A stretch of DNA of 64,000 bases, from the NCBI RefSeq assembly GCF_022410515.1, contig NZ_JACSDI010000002.1:248001-312000 (forward strand). Reading direction: 5' to 3'. Below, one piece after another: positions 27,667-35,525 of the stretch; the stretch's first letter is position 1; the number at the start of each line of letters is the position of its first letter. The position numbers and the translations under genes are program-made. The notes under the pieces were generated by a model, which was not told where the DNA came from, searched no databases, and was given only the letters and a program-made list of their open reading frames with translations. This stretch comes from Shewanella cutis (lineage in GTDB: Bacteria; Pseudomonadota; Gammaproteobacteria; Enterobacterales; Shewanellaceae).

Positions 27667-30216
27667 CTACTGCGCTAACGCTTTAGATACTTTCTCGAAT
27701 AAATCCTTCGAGAGTCCAGGCAAGTCTAATAAACGCGTTAAACAGGCTTTAATCTTAGATTGACGTGTTTCATCGAATTTACTGAATTGGATTAGCGGTG
27801 TCACCATTCGCGCAGCAACCTGTGGGTTAAGCTGGTTCAAGTTAATAAGGCACTCAGTTAAAAACTCATAACCTTGACCATCGATACGGTGAAATTGATA
27901 AATATTCCCTGCGGCAAAACTACCAATAAGCGAACGAACGCGATTGGGATTGCTCATACTAAAACTCGAATGTTGTTGTAATTGCCGTAACTTATCAATT
28001 ACATCATCACTATCATAGGTCGCCTGTAACATAAACCATTTGTCCATGACTAACGGCGTATCACGCCAGCGCGTCTCAAACTGAGCCATTAAATGGTCAC
28101 GGCAAGTTAAAGAACCTGTATTGGCTGCACTCAAAGCACCAAGAGAGTCTGTCATGTTGTTAGCTTTTTCAAACTGCTCAACCACAAAGGTTTCGGCATC
28201 ACTGCTAACTCGGCTAAGCCAATTTAGACATTGATTTTTAAGGGCCCGAGCTTTAGTGCAATCCAAATTAACTAATGAGCGATAAAGTGCCGTTAATTCA
28301 TCTTCGCAGTAAGCGGCAAGCTCGGTGAGCACAAATTCACGCGCTAAGGCCAATGCATCTAAATCGACAGTTTCCGTTTGTTCAATCAACGCGGAAGCCG
28401 ATGGAATCGCTAAAATCTCAGCCATCAGCGCTTGATCTAACTGCTCATCAAGCAAGGCTCCTTTAAAGCTATCCTTCACTCGCTCATCTAATGTCATGGT
28501 GTGATGTTGTTGTAAATGCGCCACATTTAGCCAAATCGCTTGGCTCACGAGCGCGACCGACGCTTCCCAGCGCGCCACTTCACTCGAAGCAAAGCGCATC
28601 AGATGCACGAGTTGATCGATTTCAAAGGGATAGTGCAATTTAACCGGTGCAGAGAAATCCTGTAGTAAGGAGGCTACGGGTTTATGGCTTAGTCCTTCAA
28701 AGCTAAACACTTGCTCTGCTTGAGTAAAATCGAGCACTTGGTTTACCAGCGATTGCCCTTTCTCATCTAACAGCTCTAAGCTAAAGGGAATATGCAAGGG
28801 TGAAGCACAGCCAGCTAAGGTTTGCTTGAGTGTTAACTGATAAGTTCCTGTGTCAGCATTAAAACTGTCGTTTGCTGTTACTACCGGCGTACCTGCTTGG
28901 CTATACCAGAGGCGAAATTGAGTTAAATCGATACCGCTGGCATCTTCCATCGCCGCCACAAAATCATCGCAGGTCACGGCTTGACCATCGTGACGCTTGA
29001 AGTATAACTTCATCCCCGCTTGGAAATGGGCTTCACCCAACAGTGTGTGCATCATGCGAATAACTTCGGCGCCCTTGTTATACACTGTCACCGTATAAAA
29101 GTTATTCATCTCAATCACGGACTCTGGACGGATAGGATGGGACATAGGGCCAGAATCTTCAGCAAATTGCTGATTCTTGATCACTTTAATTGCGTGAATT
29201 CGGTTCACAGCGCGCGAACCTAAATCCGAACTAAATTCCTGATCGCGAAACACGGTTAAGCCTTCCTTGAGGCTTAATTGGAACCAGTCACGGCAAGTCA
29301 CGCGGTTACCCGTCCAGTTGTGGAAGTACTCATGGCCGACCACAGATTCAATTCCGTGGTAATCCTCGTCTGTTGCGGTCAAGGTATCGGCCAACACATA
29401 CTTGGTATTGAAGATGTTTAAGCCTTTATTTTCCATTGCACCCATATTGAAAAAGTCGACAGCGACTATCATGTAGATATCTAAGTCGTACTCGAGGTCA
29501 AAACGGGACTCATCCCAGGCCATGGACTTTTTCAGCGACACCATCGCATGGTGCGCTTTGTGCAAATTACCTTTATCAACAAACACCTGCAGTACCACTT
29601 TGCGATGACTACGGGTGACAAACTCATCCTGTAATAGATCGAAATCACCGGCGACTAAGGCAAACAGATAGGCAGGTTTTGGGAAGGGATCTTGCCAGCG
29701 CACATAATGGCGTCCTCCATCGACCTCGCCTTTTTCAATCAAGTTACCGTTACTCAGCAGAAATGGGAACGCCAGCTTATCGGCTTCGATTCGCACTGTG
29801 TATTTGGCTAACACATCGGGTCGGTCGAGAAAATAAGTGATACGTCTAAAGCCTTCGGCTTCGCACTGAGTACAGTAGGCACCGTCGGACATATAAAGCC
29901 CTTCGAGGCTTGAGTTGGCTGCAGGATCCAGTTGAGTAACGATCGTCAGCTCAAATTCATTCAGTGTCGTCTCGATAGACAACTGCCCTTCACTCGCACG
30001 ATACGGCGCTGCTTGTCCATCAATGGCCACACTCACCAAGGTCAAACTTTCACCATCAAGCACTAAAGGATTAGCGTGAGAAGAAGTGCGTTTGACTTTG
30101 CTAACGGCTTTAACCAGGGTGTTTTTACCATCAAGATTAACATCTAAGTCAATGGTTTCAATCGTGAACGGGGGAGCTTGATAATCTTTAAGGTATTTTG
30201 CTTGAGCTTGGGTCAT
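27667..30216 (-). CDS. pepN: Aminopeptidase N (M1 family)
   Basis: PepN removes N-terminal residues from peptides in the cytoplasm and is the main broad-specificity aminopeptidase of enteric-type bacteria. The 849 residues show the M1 exopeptidase motif GAMENKG near 255 and the zinc site HEYFHNW near 291-297 (HExxH, with a third glutamate about 19 residues on in LKEGLTVFRD). The C-terminal half (DUF3458-type Ig-like and helical domains) is the E. coli PepN-type extension. It is a single gene; a terminator of prc lies just upstream of its start. Confidence 0.96.
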   Translation of the reverse strand: MTQAQAKYLKDYQAPPFTIETIDLDVNLDGKNTLVKAVSKVKRTSSHANPLVLDGESLTLVSVAIDGQAAPYRASEGQLSIETTLNEFELTIVTQLDPAANSSLEGLYMSDGAYCTQCEAEGFRRITYFLDRPDVLAKYTVRIEADKLAFPFLLSNGNLIEKGEVDGGRHYVRWQDPFPKPAYLFALVAGDFDLLQDEFVTRSHRKVVLQVFVDKGNLHKAHHAMVSLKKSMAWDESRFDLEYDLDIYMIVAVDFFNMGAMENKGLNIFNTKYVLADTLTATDEDYHGIESVVGHEYFHNWTGNRVTCRDWFQLSLKEGLTVFRDQEFSSDLGSRAVNRIHAIKVIKNQQFAEDSGPMSHPIRPESVIEMNNFYTVTVYNKGAEVIRMMHTLLGEAHFQAGMKLYFKRHDGQAVTCDDFVAAMEDASGIDLTQFRLWYSQAGTPVVTANDSFNADTGTYQLTLKQTLAGCASPLHIPFSLELLDEKGQSLVNQVLDFTQAEQVFSFEGLSHKPVASLLQDFSAPVKLHYPFEIDQLVHLMRFASSEVARWEASVALVSQAIWLNVAHLQQHHTMTLDERVKDSFKGALLDEQLDQALMAEILAIPSASALIEQTETVDLDALALAREFVLTELAAYCEDELTALYRSLVNLDCTKARALKNQCLNWLSRVSSDAETFVVEQFEKANNMTDSLGALSAANTGSLTCRDHLMAQFETRWRDTPLVMDKWFMLQATYDSDDVIDKLRQLQQHSSFSMSNPNRVRSLIGSFAAGNIYQFHRIDGQGYEFLTECLINLNQLNPQVAARMVTPLIQFSKFDETRQSKIKACLTRLLDLPGLSKDLFEKVSKALAQ

Positions 30217-30242
30217 TTAGTTCCCTTTAACACTGATTTAAA

Positions 30243-30271
30243 TAAGAAAAACGCGCCATAAGCGCGTTTTA
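30243..30271 (-). terminator. Intrinsic terminator after prc
   Basis: AAAACGCGC and GCGCGTTTT form a 9-bp stem around a five-base loop (30248-30270); on the minus strand it runs into TTTTTC. It lies 29 bases after the prc stop. Confidence 0.9.
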
Positions 30272-30299
30272 AGATAAGGTAAACAGGCGTAAATACCGC

Positions 30300-32345
30300 C
30301 TATTTAGTGCCAGCGTTAGCTAGCTTTTTCGCATCCACCATATCTAAGGTGATATAAGCTGTTTCATCTAAAAAGGCATCTGGCGCTACGACATCGTCTT
30401 TAATGTCTTCCATCGATTTAACTGCGGCTAAACCATTGGCTACACGACGCTCATTGGTTCTATCGAGTACTTTTTTCTCATCAGCTTCGCGTGATGCAAT
30501 ACGCTCACTTTCAACTAAGGAGACCGTTTTCTCTTTGTGATGCTTTTTAAAGTCAGCAATATCTTGATTGATATAGTTAAACTCAACACTGTTTTGAATA
30601 CGGGCTACGTGCTTTTTCTCTAAACTGGCCACCAATTCAGGAGTGATATCATTTAGCGTGCCGTATTGTGCCATAGGCACTTTATCCCAAGGCAAAGCAT
30701 TTTTCTCTTCAGCTTCACCATATTCACCAGGCTCTAATGCACTTGGATAAGCAATATTCGGTGTCACACCTTTCAGTTGAGTGCTACCACCGTTAATGCG
30801 ATAAAACTTCTGGATGGTGTATTGCACATGGCCGATTGGCTTCTCGTACATATCGTAGATCCGACCGAGGCTCTTGTGCTGTTGCACTGTGCCTTTACCG
30901 AAACTGGATTCACCGACAATCAGTGCACGATCATAGTCCTGCAAGGCTGCGGCAAAAATCTCAGAAGCAGAAGCACTGTAACGATCAACCATCACGGTCA
31001 ACGGACCTGCGTAAGTCGTCTTACCATCATTATCGCGGTGGGCAGACACACGACCATCAGCATCACGGACTTGTACGACGGGCCCCATATCGATAAAGAG
31101 TCCGGTGAGTAATACCGCTTCGGTTAATGCGCCGCCACCGTTGCCACGTAAATCGATAACCACACCTTCGACTTTTGCTTCATTCAGCTTAAGTAGTTCC
31201 TTTTCCACATCCTGGGATAAATTCATATAGAAACCAGGGATCTGGATCACGCCGACTTTACGGTTAGCGTATACACCGTCTTTAGGTTCGATGATCTTTG
31301 AAGTGGCAGCACGGTCTTCTAAGCGAATTTTGTCACGTACTAAGGTCACGTTAAACGGCTTAGCATTTGAGCCGCCTTTCTTCGGTAAAATCTGCAAAAC
31401 GACTTTACTGCCCTTAGGTCCTTTGATGAGTTCGACCACATCGTCTAAACGCCAGCCGATAACATCCACAATCTCGCCGCCTTCTTGGCCGACACCGACA
31501 ATCTTGTCTTCTGGTGACAGTTTCTCACTACCAGCAGCAGGACCTCCTGCGATCAAACTCTTAATCACAGTGTAATCATCTTCGAGCTGTAACTGCGCGC
31601 CGATACCCTCAAGGCTCAAGTTCATTTCCATTTGGAAACGCTCTGCATTACGGGGAGATAAATAGCTAGTGTGCGGCTCGATGCTGCGCGAAAACGCATT
31701 CATCACCGCTTGAAACACATCTTCGCTATTAGTCTGAGTCAAACGTTTGATGGCGTTGTTATAACGCTTTTGCAGAATATCAACGATCTCAGGCCATTTT
31801 TTGCCGGTAAGTTTGAGATTCAAGGCATCGTACTTAACACGCTGACGCCAAAGTTCATTGATTTCAGCTTGATCTTTCGGCCAAGCAACATCTTCCCTAT
31901 CATACTCGTAGACATCACCTGGGGCGGTAAAGTCCATTTCTTTATCGAGCAGAGAAAGTGCATACACAAAACCTTCGTAGCGACGTTTTTGAACCAAATC
32001 AAACATTTTGTAGGCAGGATCGAGTTCACCTGAACTCAGCATGTCGTCAAACTGATTGATATATGGTTTAAAACTGTCGACATCAGCTTGAGTGAGCACA
32101 TTGCGACGGTAATCAAGTTGCTGTAGGTAGCGGTCAAATATCTGCGCAGAAAACGCATCATCAAGCGCAAATCTGTGGTAATGCGAACGAGTATACAAAT
32201 CTGTCACTCGCTTACTGGCCACTTTATGCTGCGCTTCCTGCTTGAGAGTGGGTAACTCGCTGATTTGAATCGTAGGAGGCACAGCCCAAGCCGAGAATCC
32301 GACAAAAACAGTGGCGATGGATGTAGCCAAAATGAGTTTTCGCAT
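30300..32345 (-). CDS. prc: Tail-specific protease Prc (C-terminal processing peptidase)
   Basis: A periplasmic serine protease of family S41 that cleaves proteins from nonpolar C-termini and affects cell-wall hydrolases and penicillin-binding protein maturation. About 681 residues with a signal peptide (RKLILATSIATVFVGFSAWA). A PDZ domain lies near 240-325; the S41 domain follows, with the catalytic serine in YSASASEIF near 450 and the lysine in GESSFGKGTVQ about 25 residues on. The C-terminal DUF3340 region completes the E. coli-type architecture. Start at the ATG at 32345, two codons inside a longer frame. proQ lies upstream, as in E. coli. Confidence 0.95.
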   Translation of the reverse strand: MRKLILATSIATVFVGFSAWAVPPTIQISELPTLKQEAQHKVASKRVTDLYTRSHYHRFALDDAFSAQIFDRYLQQLDYRRNVLTQADVDSFKPYINQFDDMLSSGELDPAYKMFDLVQKRRYEGFVYALSLLDKEMDFTAPGDVYEYDREDVAWPKDQAEINELWRQRVKYDALNLKLTGKKWPEIVDILQKRYNNAIKRLTQTNSEDVFQAVMNAFSRSIEPHTSYLSPRNAERFQMEMNLSLEGIGAQLQLEDDYTVIKSLIAGGPAAGSEKLSPEDKIVGVGQEGGEIVDVIGWRLDDVVELIKGPKGSKVVLQILPKKGGSNAKPFNVTLVRDKIRLEDRAATSKIIEPKDGVYANRKVGVIQIPGFYMNLSQDVEKELLKLNEAKVEGVVIDLRGNGGGALTEAVLLTGLFIDMGPVVQVRDADGRVSAHRDNDGKTTYAGPLTVMVDRYSASASEIFAAALQDYDRALIVGESSFGKGTVQQHKSLGRIYDMYEKPIGHVQYTIQKFYRINGGSTQLKGVTPNIAYPSALEPGEYGEAEEKNALPWDKVPMAQYGTLNDITPELVASLEKKHVARIQNSVEFNYINQDIADFKKHHKEKTVSLVESERIASREADEKKVLDRTNERRVANGLAAVKSMEDIKDDVVAPDAFLDETAYITLDMVDAKKLANAGTK

Positions 32346-32373
32346 CAACAAGTTACTCCGTTAGATTAAATGA

Positions 32374-33015
32374 TTACAGCAGAATATGTTCTGCTTTCAC
32401 TTTTATCGTTAAGCCGCTATCAAGCTGAACATGAATGTCTTCTTTGTTAATGTCAGTGATCACGCCGGCTACTGGCGTCATACCTAATTTAACATTGACA
32501 CGCTGTTTTTTCGCTAAATCGGTCAATTGCGCTTGCACTAAGTTCACAGCAGGCTCTGCCTTAGGCGCCGCTTTTGCTGGACGCTCAGTCTTACGGGCAG
32601 GAACAGCTACTTTCTTAGGGGCTTTTTTCGCAGGAGCTTTACCCGCTGGAGCCGCTTTCGGTGCTTGAGCAGCACGCTTAGCTTTGGCTTTTTCTTGGCT
32701 TTCTTTCAACATGGCTTGAGCATGATCAATATGCTCTTGCTCTAACTCACCACAAGGCTGACCATCAAGATCGACACGCTGTGCACCGGCTTTTACCGAT
32801 TTTAGGTAGCGCCAGCTGCTGGTATAGCGTCTTAACGCCACTCGCAGTTGCGTTTTACTGACTTTAGAATCATCAGCCAACCTTTCAGCCAAATCTTGAA
32901 ACAATCCGATTTTTAATGGCTTAGTTTCACCTTCAGCAATAAAGCACAAAGGAAATGTTTCATACAAATACGCCAAAATTGCGTTGGTGTCGGTCAACTT
33001 ATCTGTTGATTCCAT
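32374..33015 (-). CDS. proQ: RNA chaperone ProQ
   Basis: ProQ is a global small-RNA-binding protein of the FinO family. The 213-residue protein has the N-terminal FinO/ProQ domain (about 5-115; AILAYLYETFPLCF, IGLFQDLAERL, LRVALRRYTSSWRYL), an Ala/Lys/Pro-rich linker, and a C-terminal Tudor-like domain (about 160-213; VKLGMTPVAGVITDINKEDI). The start MESTDKLTD at 33015 is chosen over an ATG four codons upstream from family similarity. It lies upstream of prc, matching the E. coli proQ-prc operon. Confidence 0.96.
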   Translation of the reverse strand: MESTDKLTDTNAILAYLYETFPLCFIAEGETKPLKIGLFQDLAERLADDSKVSKTQLRVALRRYTSSWRYLKSVKAGAQRVDLDGQPCGELEQEHIDHAQAMLKESQEKAKAKRAAQAPKAAPAGKAPAKKAPKKVAVPARKTERPAKAAPKAEPAVNLVQAQLTDLAKKQRVNVKLGMTPVAGVITDINKEDIHVQLDSGLTIKVKAEHILL

Positions 33016-33292
33016 CATTACTTCCACAGTTAAAAAGGGACATCGAATTCGAGGTGATATAAATCAGCTTCTTACGTGTCGTTCATCTTGGTTAAGCCCA
33101 CAATTGAGCCAAAGTACAAATTAGCATTCTCGCCGAGTTAACTAAAGTTAAAAAATATAAGTTAACAATTTTTTACGGCTAAACCTATCAGGCTTATTCA
33201 GACCATACCTAAATAAGCCTTATCAGGGCATGCGCTATTATAAGGCGCACGCCACCGATTGCGACCATGAATTATGCGTTATTGTACGCAAA

Positions 33293-33751
33293 TTAAGCAA
33301 ATAGGCATTTTTCGAAGCTTTTTACCAATAATTCCAAGCCCTTTTGGTCTTCTTCGTCGAAGCGATCAAAAATAGGACTATCGATATCCAGCACAGCGAT
33401 CACTTTTCCATCAGCCCGCAGAGGGATAACAATTTCTGAATTACTGGCCGCATCGCAGGCAATATGCCCATCAAATTGATGTACATCAGCAACACGTTGG
33501 GTTTGGTTAGCCAGTGCTGCGGTGCCACACACGCCCTTTCCCATAGGAATGCGGGTACAAGCCACTTTTCCTTGGAAAGGACCTAACACTAACTGTTCGC
33601 CACGCATCACGTAAAAACCAACCCAATTTAGCTCAGTTAAGTTATCGTTGAGCAGGGCCGAAAAGTTAGCCATGGCAGCCACTAAATCGTCTTCACCTTC
33701 AAGTAACGCCTGCACTTGACGATTCAATGATTCGTAAAATTGCGGTTTCAT
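33293..33751 (-). CDS. msrC: Free methionine-R-sulfoxide reductase (GAF-domain MsrC)
   Basis: A single GAF-domain enzyme, about 152 residues, that reduces free L-methionine-(R)-sulfoxide. The three conserved cysteines of the fRMsr family are present in VACTRIPMGKGVCG and GHIACDAAS, near residues 65, 75 and 99, and NWVGFYVM and IPLRADGKVIAVLDIDSP are family segments. The E. coli homologue (yebR) lies in the same neighbourhood with proQ and prc. The start is either the ATG at 33751 or two codons earlier. It follows yebG by a few bases. Confidence 0.92.
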   Translation of the reverse strand: MKPQFYESLNRQVQALLEGEDDLVAAMANFSALLNDNLTELNWVGFYVMRGEQLVLGPFQGKVACTRIPMGKGVCGTAALANQTQRVADVHQFDGHIACDAASNSEIVIPLRADGKVIAVLDIDSPIFDRFDEEDQKGLELLVKSFEKCLFA

Positions 33752-33765
33752 ATGCATCCTAAGAA

Positions 33766-34065
33766 TTATTCGACAGCGTCGTCCTTCTTAGACGCTTTTT
33801 TCGCTGCACTTTGTTTTGTTGGCGTACTATTAACTTGAACGACGCCTTTAAGCAAGTTTGTCAGCTCATCTTTATTGTTAGCAAAATAGAATGCGAGCTG
33901 TTCGGTCAGACTTTCATCAATTCCGAGCTGCGCGTTTTGAATAAATGGAATGAGGTTGTCAGCGATATCGAGCATCTTATCGTAGGCATCAGCCTCCTTT
34001 TTCGATGTGAATGTCATCTTTTCTACCCCTTCTCTTACCACGACAAACTGTGTAATAACTGCCAT
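33766..34065 (-). CDS. yebG: YebG family DNA damage-inducible protein
   Basis: A 99-residue protein of the YebG family. MAVITQFVVVREGVEKMTFTSKKEADAYDKML is recognisable by VVVREG, EKMTFTSKKEADAYDK; the C-terminal tail is charged and Lys/Ser-rich. E. coli yebG is an SOS gene of unclear molecular function. A LexA box lies 12 to 31 bases upstream of this start, so SOS control is conserved. msrC follows directly and may be co-induced. Confidence 0.94.
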   Translation of the reverse strand: MAVITQFVVVREGVEKMTFTSKKEADAYDKMLDIADNLIPFIQNAQLGIDESLTEQLAFYFANNKDELTNLLKGVVQVNSTPTKQSAAKKASKKDDAVE

Positions 34066-34076
34066 GACTGCCCTCG

Positions 34077-34096
34077 CACTGTTTTTATATACAGTA
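34077..34096 (-). promoter_or_regulatory. LexA (SOS) box upstream of yebG
   Basis: The 20-base site reads, on the minus strand, TACTGTATATAAAAACAGTG, almost the gammaproteobacterial LexA consensus (CTG, ten AT-rich bases, CAG). It lies 12 bases upstream of the yebG ATG, so LexA bound here would block transcription. Confidence 0.93.
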
Positions 34097-34270
34097 ACCA
34101 GAATGACATAAAGTGAACTAGTGATGCAAGTGTTCTGATTATTCTGATATTATGTGAACGTTTTGCGTTGCCGAGATGAGTCAAGAAATTGGGTATCTCA
34201 CCTTATAATTTGTTTAATTCGGATTATTTGCACTATCTCAATGGCTTTGGGGCTAATATAATATTTTTAT

Positions 34271-34906
34271 ATGCATGAAAATACAGCAGAAAACTCTGTA
34301 ATCCTCTGTCGTTCCTGCGACTTGGCCATTCGGAAGCGCGCCCTACCGACGGGTGTAAGAGCGTTGTGCCCGCGCTGTAACACTGCTCTTTATGACACGC
34401 CATACTGCTCAGTGAATGGCATGTTGGCGTTGTGCATTACCGCGTTGGTATTTTATTTTCCTGCTAATTTTTTCCCTGTGTTGGAAATTCATTTCCTAGG
34501 CAGTATTCGCACTACGACGGTGTTTCAAGGCGCTTTTGCCGTATTCGATCAAGGGTATTGGGTTGTAGGTATAGCCGTGCTTGCTGCGGCGGTGGTAGGC
34601 CCAGGTTTATTGATCCTATCGATTCTCACCCAACTCTTAATTGTTAAATGGGGACTTGATAGCCCGTTGGGGCGCCATAGTCTCAAACAATTATTAAAAT
34701 TTCAGGGACTCCTGTCGCAACTGACTATGCTCGAGATTTATGTGATTAGTTTCCTCGTTTCCTCGTTTCAGTTATCTGACTTTTCAGACATTTACTTTGG
34801 AATGGGGACCTTTTGCTTCACCATGCTTTTTTTAGTCACCCTATTTTTACAGCGTGAATACGATATTGAACATATGTGGGGTCTTCTTATGCAGGAGCGT
34901 CACTGA
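34271..34906 (+). CDS. LetA/PqiA-family membrane protein, N-terminal half equivalent
   Basis: A 211-residue inner-membrane protein with a zinc-ribbon (CRSC near residues 14-17 and CPRC near 35-38) followed by about four transmembrane segments. It corresponds to the first half of E. coli LetA (YebS, 427 residues); the second half is encoded by the next gene, one base after this stop. LetA proteins energise or gate lipid transfer into the MCE tunnel of LetB. The leader contains no obvious Shine-Dalgarno at the ATG at 34271. Confidence 0.88.
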   Translation: MHENTAENSVILCRSCDLAIRKRALPTGVRALCPRCNTALYDTPYCSVNGMLALCITALVFYFPANFFPVLEIHFLGSIRTTTVFQGAFAVFDQGYWVVGIAVLAAAVVGPGLLILSILTQLLIVKWGLDSPLGRHSLKQLLKFQGLLSQLTMLEIYVISFLVSSFQLSDFSDIYFGMGTFCFTMLFLVTLFLQREYDIEHMWGLLMQERH

Positions 34907-34907
34907 G

Positions 34908-35525
34908 ATGAAGCAACAAGGAAAAGATTTAGGTCTCTGTTTATGTTCAGTATGCAGGCAACTCAATGGCAGTGATGATAGCCACTGTGGTCGTTGTGGA
35001 TCAGAACTACATGTTCGCGACTATAGCAGCTTACAAAAAAGCTGGGCGCTGCTGATCACTGCTGCCATTTTATTGGTCCCAGCGAATCTCTACCCTATAA
35101 CTGTGCTCACCAATCAGGGAAAGGTACGCCATGACACGATATTTTCCGGAATTGTTCATTTAGTCCAATCGGATATGTTACCCATCGCCATTATTGTCTT
35201 TATCGCCAGTATTTTAGTGCCTTGGGTAAAAATTATCGGTCTTGCCACTTATCTGTGTGCAATCAGTTTTAATTTGCCCATTTCAAAAAAGAAACTCATG
35301 GTAGGATTTCATATTATCGAGTGGATCGGCCGCTGGTCGATGCTCGATTTGTTTGTGATCTCACTAACGGTTGCCCTTGTTAATATGGGGCAATTACTCG
35401 ATGCGAAGCCGGCGCCTGCGGCCACGGCGTTTGCATTAGTGATTTTACTCACTCAACTTGCCGCAAAAGTTTTAGACACTCGTTTACTCTGGGATCGATT
35501 GGAAAATCAAGATGACACAAATTGA
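34908..35525 (+). CDS. LetA/PqiA-family membrane protein, C-terminal half equivalent
   Basis: A 205-residue inner-membrane protein with its own zinc-ribbon (LCLCSVC, then CGRCGSELH, near residues 11-45) and about four transmembrane segments. It matches the C-terminal half of LetA. The start ATG at 34908 is one base after the preceding stop; a longer frame exists but overlaps the upstream gene. The end overlaps letB by 14 bases, which implies coupled translation of the three subunits. Confidence 0.88.
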   Translation: MKQQGKDLGLCLCSVCRQLNGSDDSHCGRCGSELHVRDYSSLQKSWALLITAAILLVPANLYPITVLTNQGKVRHDTIFSGIVHLVQSDMLPIAIIVFIASILVPWVKIIGLATYLCAISFNLPISKKKLMVGFHIIEWIGRWSMLDLFVISLTVALVNMGQLLDAKPAPAATAFALVILLTQLAAKVLDTRLLWDRLENQDDTN

